Source: Armatimonadaceae bacterium (GTDB taxonomy: Bacteria > Armatimonadota > Armatimonadia > Armatimonadales > Armatimonadaceae). Taken from it: a stretch of DNA of 9,245 nt. The stretch lies in the NCBI GenBank assembly GCA_030446525.1, contig JAUJNC010000159.1:1-9245 (forward strand), given 5' to 3'. The notes beneath the pieces are model-generated. The model made no database searches, was not told the origin of the DNA, and saw only the letters and a program-made list of their open reading frames with translations. The position numbers were made by a program, and so were the translations under genes. Shown here one piece after another: positions 6,286-9,245 of this stretch (the stretch's first letter is position 1; the number at the start of each line of letters is the position of its first letter).

Positions 6286-7483
6286 CATCACGCGCACGCT
6301 GTCCTCTACCCTGGACCAGTCGGAGGGCCTGCGCCGCACCCTGGAGATCGCCGCGCAGTTCGTGGACGCGACCGGCGGTTCCATCTGGCAGCACAACCCG
6401 GACAAGCGCCAGCTGGTGTGCCGTCACGTCGTGGGGGAGAAGGCAGCGGCGCTGGTCGGATTCACCATGGGGGACGCGGAGGGGATCGCCGGGCACGTGT
6501 TCCAGACCCGGACCGCGCAAAGCGACACCGACCTGCCCACGAACCCGCGGCACGCCCACCGGGTGGACGAGATCCTGCAGCACCAAACGCAGAGCCTGGT
6601 GACCGTCCCCATCTCGTACCCCGGCGGCGTGGCCGTCGGGGTGATCCAGCTGGTCAACAAACGCGGCGGCAATTTCACGCCCGAGGACCTGACCGTGCTG
6701 GACATCGTGGCCGGCGTCTGTGCGATGAGCCTGCTCAACGCGGACCTGGCGCAGCAGGCCGTGAAGACCGAGGCACTCGGCTACGTGGCGGGCTTCGCGC
6801 ACGACATCTACAACAAGATGACGTCGTTCGTCACCGGGCTGCCGACACTGCGGATGCTCCTGGACGATGTGTTCACGGCAGTGAACACCGCCACGCCGGA
6901 AGAGCTCGCCCGGGCGCGTGAGGACGCGTTCTCGTTCGTGGACTTCATGGAGACGGACGCGGACGTGGTGTACCGGTACGCGCGTTTCATCGCCCGGCTC
7001 GCCAAGGACAAGCCGCTCGACACCCGCTTCGAGCAGAGCGATCTGGTGGAGACCGCCCGCGCGCAGGTCGACCAGCTCCGGCGCAACGCCGGGGATCTGG
7101 ACGTCACCCTCCAGCTCGCGGGGGACCGTCCCATCCCGTGTCTGCACGACCGCCTGCTGGTCGGCAGCGCCGTCTACAACCTGGTCAACAACGCGCTGCC
7201 CGAAACGAGAGGCGGTGCGGTGTCGGTGGCCGTGCGAGAAGAAAACGGCTTTGCCGTTCTGGAGGTGCGCGACACCGGACGCGGCATGCCTCGCGATGTG
7301 CTGGACAGCATCCTGCACGGCAGCGCCATCAGCACCAAAGCCGGGGGCAGCGGCATCGGGACCATGATCGTCAAAAAGGTCGCGGAGATCCACGGGGGAA
7401 CCCTGGAAGGCGAGAGTACCGAGGGTGTCGGAACCACCTTCCGGATCCGGCTGCCGCTCCTGGTGGCGGGAGCGGCACCGTAG
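6251..7483 (+). CDS. Soluble GAF-domain sensor histidine kinase
   Basis: This 410-residue protein has no signal peptide or membrane segment, so it should sense a cytoplasmic cue. Residues about 22-165 form a GAF domain that binds a small ligand, with features such as GGSIWQHNP, a GIAGHVFQT motif, LVTVPI and VGVIQLVNKR. A phosphoacceptor-like box follows, GFAHDIYNKMTSF at 181-193 with probable His184; this is the HD-x-x-N variety rather than HELRTP. The HATPase domain shows an N-box (NLVNNALPE, 310-318), a G1 box (DTGRGM, 341-346) and a G2 box (GGSGIGTMIV, 365-374). No receiver domain or response regulator is in the window. The gene overlaps the cyclase gene by 35 nt, suggesting a shared pathway. 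The original downstream neighbour was probably the second cyclase. Confidence 0.87.
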   Translation: MSDNRVVQAVHSITRTLSSTLDQSEGLRRTLEIAAQFVDATGGSIWQHNPDKRQLVCRHVVGEKAAALVGFTMGDAEGIAGHVFQTRTAQSDTDLPTNPRHAHRVDEILQHQTQSLVTVPISYPGGVAVGVIQLVNKRGGNFTPEDLTVLDIVAGVCAMSLLNADLAQQAVKTEALGYVAGFAHDIYNKMTSFVTGLPTLRMLLDDVFTAVNTATPEELARAREDAFSFVDFMETDADVVYRYARFIARLAKDKPLDTRFEQSDLVETARAQVDQLRRNAGDLDVTLQLAGDRPIPCLHDRLLVGSAVYNLVNNALPETRGGAVSVAVREENGFAVLEVRDTGRGMPRDVLDSILHGSAISTKAGGSGIGTMIVKKVAEIHGGTLEGESTEGVGTTFRIRLPLLVAGAAP

Positions 7484-7551
7484 AAACCACAGGATTCACC
7501 ATGCACTCCAGCGAATAAAGCGAAGAGCTCCGACGCGGCGTAGCCTAGCTA
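7484..7551 (+). other. Intergenic leftover and IS target site
   Basis: These 68 bp lie between the kinase stop and the insertion sequence and end in the TA target. No terminator hairpin or gene is visible; ATG at 7501 opens only a 5-codon frame. Without the IS, the kinase stop and the second cyclase start would be about 78 nt apart, compatible with one original operon. Confidence 0.5.
7550..7551. repeat. TA target-site duplication, left copy
   Basis: TA immediately outside the left inverted repeat, matched by TA at 8960-8961. Duplication of TA is the hallmark of IS630/Tc1-mariner insertion. Confidence 0.85.
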
Positions 7552-7577
7552 GTGGGTCACTTGTCATGCGCATAGCC
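7552..7577 (+). repeat. Left terminal inverted repeat of the IS630 element
   Basis: It starts GTGGGTCACTTGTCA and pairs with 8934-8959 on the other strand, with 22 of 26 positions matching and the first 15 perfect. The transposase stop codon (7566-7564) lies within it. Confidence 0.88.
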
Positions 7578-8340
7578 TTTCCTGTCGGTCAATCCTGCGA
7601 TAGCTGACCAGCCGCAGCGTGCAGGCGCCCGATCCACCCAAGGCATGTCGCCGCCGCTGACGCGCCCGATCCCTTCGCGCCTTGCGCTTGCCGCCCCAGA
7701 CAAAGGGCGTCGGCTCCCGGTTCCAGGCACGGGCCACACACTCCAGCCAAGCCATGATCTCCTGAGCACTCTGCGGGTGCTGTCCAGAGAGTGCTCGGCG
7801 GGTCACGATCCTCTGGATCGACTCGGCCATATTCAACCAACTGCCTCCTACGGGCGTGTAGAGCGGCAGCACGCCGTTCTCGATAAACCACGTTACCAGG
7901 GACTCGCTCTTATGCCCCACCAGGTTATCCAGAATCAGCAGCATCCAAAGCGGGGGCAACTCATCTGGCAGACAAAGCCGCACCGAAAGACCCGCCTGCC
8001 AGCGCTCCCACAAGGCCTGCCGCTCCTGTGGTACCGATCCCTGCTTCGGATCCGGCAGAGCCGACAGGATCGAGGAAATCTGCTCCTTGAGCCAGGGATG
8101 CAGCACCGCATTCGTGCTGCTAATGATGCCCTTGACCCGCACCTGGCCGGTGGCCGGATGCAGCAACGTCAGCATTTTGGCCGTGCCGCCGCGGATATAC
8201 TCATGCGGCTGGCAGGCGGGCTTTCCCCCCGGCTCCCAACTGCTGCCCGGCTGGGGGATCGCCTGGTAGGGACCGGCTTCATCTTCGTTCCAGACGGCAA
8301 GGCCCATCTTCTCGCCCCACTGATGCGCCATCTCGATCAA
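7564..8340 (-). CDS. IS630 transposase, C-terminal catalytic part (frame 2)
   Basis: This 258-codon open frame holds the DDE catalytic domain. Asp20 is in [11 protein letters not shown], Asp138 in [13 protein letters not shown], and Glu173 in [13 protein letters not shown], all the expected IS630/Tc1-mariner residues. Also present are the family stretches [19 protein letters not shown] and [13 protein letters not shown]. It has no good start of its own (TTG at 8340, ATG at 8331, no ribosome site). It is most likely made as a fusion with the upstream frame by a -1 shift at the A8 run, giving about 441 residues in total. Its stop falls inside the left inverted repeat, so the gene uses nearly the whole element. 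Independent low-level expression cannot be excluded. Confidence 0.92.
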   Translation of the reverse strand: MIEMAHQWGEKMGLAVWNEDEAGPYQAIPQPGSSWEPGGKPACQPHEYIRGGTAKMLTLLHPATGQVRVKGIISSTNAVLHPWLKEQISSILSALPDPKQGSVPQERQALWERWQAGLSVRLCLPDELPPLWMLLILDNLVGHKSESLVTWFIENGVLPLYTPVGGSWLNMAESIQRIVTRRALSGQHPQSAQEIMAWLECVARAWNREPTPFVWGGKRKARRDRARQRRRHALGGSGACTLRLVSYRRIDRQERLCA

Positions 8341-8888
8341 GTTTTTTTTGCATCCGCATCCAGATCAGTGACGGTGACCACCCCTGCCTTGCGCTTTCTC
8401 AGCGCCGTGCCCGTCTCACACCAGGTGCGGCTCTTCTGCCAGCAGAGGCCGGCATCGTGCAGCACGTGCCAGATCGTATAGGTGCTGATCGTCGGCAGCC
8501 CCTTGTTTCTGAGCGACTTCTGCAGCGTGGTCAAGGACCAGGTAGCCGTGCCATCCTGCTCCCGATCCGGCGTGCGCCGCGCCTCAGAAAGGATCATCTC
8601 CCATTGCGCCGCAGTATAGCGAATCTGTGGCCCGCCTCCGTGGTCGGGGATCACCGCATCGACTCCCTCGCGGTTGAAGCGCGCCACCAGGTGTGCCACG
8701 GCGTCGCCCGCGCGACGACCGGCGGTGCGGGCCGCATCGGTGTAGGACTTTGCGTCGGCGACGGCTAACAGAGCTTTGGCGCGGGCGACATGACTGGCTG
8801 GTTGGCTTTGGGAGCGACTGAGTTGTTCGAGTCGGGCGCGTTCTTCTTGGTTCAAGGGGCGCAGCGGGTCTTTCTGGCGGCGGGACAT
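8337..8888 (-). CDS. IS630 transposase, N-terminal DNA-binding part (frame 1)
   Basis: This 183-codon frame begins at ATG 8888, with GGAGGAGAT 6 nt upstream. It encodes the DNA-binding half of the transposase: a first helix-turn-helix region at about residues 33-80 ([20 protein letters not shown] onward), then [14 protein letters not shown] second winged-helix-like region at about 90-150 includes [10 protein letters not shown] and [17 protein letters not shown]. It ends in [13 protein letters not shown] just as the A8 run is read. Without frameshifting, only this short product is made; such proteins can act as inhibitors in other IS families, though that is unproven here. With a -1 slip, translation enters the catalytic frame. 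Orientation is opposite to the flanking genes. Confidence 0.9.
   Translation of the reverse strand: MSRRQKDPLRPLNQEERARLEQLSRSQSQPASHVARAKALLAVADAKSYTDAARTAGRRAGDAVAHLVARFNREGVDAVIPDHGGGPQIRYTAAQWEMILSEARRTPDREQDGTATWSLTTLQKSLRNKGLPTISTYTIWHVLHDAGLCWQKSRTWCETGTALRKRKAGVVTVTDLDADAKKT
8342..8349 (-). other. Programmed -1 frameshift site (A_AAA_AAA)
   Basis: On the minus strand the two transposase frames meet at GCA AAA AAA ACT TGA. The zero-frame heptamer A AAA AAA is a standard -1 slippery sequence. Slipping back one base replaces ACT-TGA with AAC TTG ATC GAG and joins the frames without loss of family sequence. No stimulatory hairpin or upstream Shine-Dalgarno was firmly identified. Confidence 0.75.
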
Positions 8889-8894
8889 GGGCCG

Positions 8895-8903
8895 ATCTCC
8901 TCC
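8895..8903 (-). promoter_or_regulatory. Ribosome binding site of the transposase
   Basis: Minus-strand GGAGGAGAT ends 6 nt before ATG 8888 and supports that start over internal candidates. Confidence 0.7.
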
Positions 8904-8909
8904 GCCACC

Positions 8910-8938
8910 AGGATACCGGATAAGCGCATCAATGGCAA
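8910..8938 (-). promoter_or_regulatory. Probable sigma70-type promoter of the IS630 transposase
   Basis: On the minus strand, TTGCCA (8938-8933, 5 of 6 to the consensus -35) is followed after exactly 17 nt by TATCCT (8915-8910, 4 of 6 to the -10). Transcription would begin near 8903, giving a short leader before ATG 8888. The -35 overlaps the inner end of the right inverted repeat, so transposase bound to its own end could shut this promoter off. Confidence 0.5.
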
Positions 8939-8959
8939 TACTCGTGACAAGTGACCCAC
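8934..8959 (-). repeat. Right terminal inverted repeat of the IS630 element
   Basis: This is the reverse complement of the left end: first 15 bp identical, 22 of 26 overall. It is followed directly by the duplicated TA at 8960-8961. Confidence 0.88.
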
Positions 8960-8961
8960 TA
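8960..8961. repeat. TA target-site duplication, right copy
   Basis: This is the right-hand partner of 7550-7551. Its A is also the first base of the AGGAGGT ribosome binding site of the next gene. Confidence 0.85.
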
Positions 8962-8967
8962 GGAGGT
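8961..8967 (+). promoter_or_regulatory. Ribosome binding site of the second cyclase, abutting the IS
   Basis: AGGAGGT lies 4 nt before ATG 8972. The IS630 right end stops two bases before the GGAGGT core, so the insertion left the ribosome site intact while removing the native upstream leader and any promoter. Confidence 0.75.
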
Positions 8968-8971
8968 CGTT

Positions 8972-9244
8972 ATGAGCCTGACGAGCGGCACCGTCACCTT
9001 CCTGTTCACGGATATCGAGGGCAGCACCAAGCTCTGGGAGAGTCACCCCGAAGCGATGAGACATGGCCTCGCCCGCCACGACGCGCTTGCCGCCACCCTC
9101 ATTGCGCAGCATGAGGGGACGCTCGTCAAGAGCCGGGGCGAGGGCGACAGCCTCTTCGCCGTCTTCGCCCGCGCCACCGACGCTGTGGCTGCCGCCTGCG
9201 CGCTCCAGCGAGCGACGCTCTGGGTGTCACCCAGGGTGCCGTAA
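8972..9244 (+). pseudogene. Second class III nucleotide cyclase, truncated N-terminal part
   Basis: The first 80 or so codons are clearly a class III cyclase, paralogous to the one at 3415: SGTVTFLFTDIEGSTKLWE with metal-binding Asp14, then LVKSRGEGDSLFAVFA with substrate Lys and second metal Asp, then DAVAAACALQRA. It belongs to the R-G-E-G-D-S subgroup, which has two extra residues between the Lys and the Asp compared with KTVGDS. From about 9213 the sequence no longer resembles the family (TLWVSPRVP, then TAA at 9242-9244). The expected LRVRMALHTGE and N-x3-R regions are missing. The gene is therefore probably broken by an insertion, deletion or frameshift at about 9213, although the window ends one base later. 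A contig-end artefact is also possible. Confidence 0.7.
9220..9234. repeat. Perfect 7-bp-arm palindrome at the break in the second cyclase
   Basis: CTGGGTG and CACCCAG flank a single T. It lies exactly where the reading frame leaves the cyclase family. It may be the tip of another mobile element or a recombination hotspot; too little sequence follows to tell. Confidence 0.4.
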
Positions 9245-9245
9245 G

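Larger units (their letters stand above)
7552..8959 (-). mobile_element. Complete IS630-family insertion sequence, 1408 bp
   Basis: The element is bounded by inverted repeats beginning GTGGGTCACTTGTCA, perfect over 15 bp and matching at 22 of 26 positions. A TA lies just outside each end. Inside are two overlapping minus-strand frames that together encode an IS630 DDE transposase, plus a transposase promoter next to the right end. Length, target choice and gene arrangement all fit IS630. Perfect outer repeats, intact catalytic residues and an intact slippery site suggest a recent and possibly still mobile copy. Confidence 0.93.

Noticed and set aside
5591..7393. Antisense open frame of about 600 codons over the cyclase end and the kinase
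   Set aside because: Composition mirrors the complement of the kinase gene, with no known motif and no ribosome site; it is a GC-bias shadow.
7484..7551. Rho-independent terminator after the kinase
   Set aside because: No stable GC stem followed by a T run is present.
7645..8481. Plus-strand open frame across the transposase
   Set aside because: It is antisense to conserved DDE motifs and has no homologous features.
8944..8972. Outward hybrid promoter from the IS right end driving the second cyclase
   Set aside because: GTGACA (8944-8949) resembles a -35, but the -10 position at 17 nt falls on the start codon, and AATACT (8937-8942) lacks a -35 partner.
1..9245. CRISPR array, tRNA or rRNA genes
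   Set aside because: No regularly spaced short repeats with unique spacers, and no tRNA- or rRNA-like sequence, were seen. The only periodic repeat is the coding TPR array.

Overview
The window is GC-rich bacterial DNA. It carries class III nucleotide cyclase–STAND ATPase–TPR proteins, a soluble GAF sensor kinase and small HicAB and DUF2283 genes. This mix is typical of large-genome soil or thermal bacteria such as Chloroflexota, and also of some Actinobacteria and Cyanobacteria. The taxon is an inference from gene content, not from a marker gene.

Region 1 (1-1455, minus strand) is a compact run of five small genes, read from 1455 down to 197. In order they are a RelE/barnase-like putative toxin, a DUF2283 protein, a protein with a DUF4926-like N-terminus and an unrecognised tail, a HicA toxin and a short HicB antitoxin. 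The first pair overlaps by 10 nt and each of the next three junctions is a 4-nt ATGA stop/start overlap. Translation is therefore probably coupled across two toxin-antitoxin-like modules. Just downstream of hicB (about 190 to 99) is a short frame resembling the C-terminus of a DNA methyltransferase or Eco57I-type restriction enzyme, which suggests an eroded defence locus.

Region 2 (1456-1553) is a short divergent intergenic stretch.

Region 3 (1554-7483, plus strand) is a tightly spaced gene row. An aldo/keto reductase overlaps an NADH pyrophosphatase (NudC) by an ATGA junction. A large nucleotide cyclase–STAND ATPase–TPR regulator follows, and then a soluble GAF-domain histidine kinase overlapping it by 35 nt. 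The first pair is NAD(P)-related and the second pair is signal transduction. Spacing suggests one transcript, but no shared function is proven.

Region 4 (7552-8959) is a complete IS630-family insertion sequence of 1408 bp. It has 15-bp perfect (26-bp imperfect) terminal inverted repeats and a TA target duplication. Its transposase is split over two frames, joined by a classic A_AAA_AAA -1 slippery run, and is read on the minus strand. A good promoter and ribosome binding site for it lie inside the element.

Region 5 (8972-9245) is the start of a second class III cyclase, paralogous to the first. The IS sits exactly against its ribosome binding site and separates it from the upstream row. The reading frame departs from the family at about 9213 and stops at 9244, so this copy is probably truncated.

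The points most worth checking are the coupled toxin-antitoxin operon with its unusual DUF4926-like member, the cyclase with a substituted transition-state asparagine, and the placement of the IS at the second cyclase.
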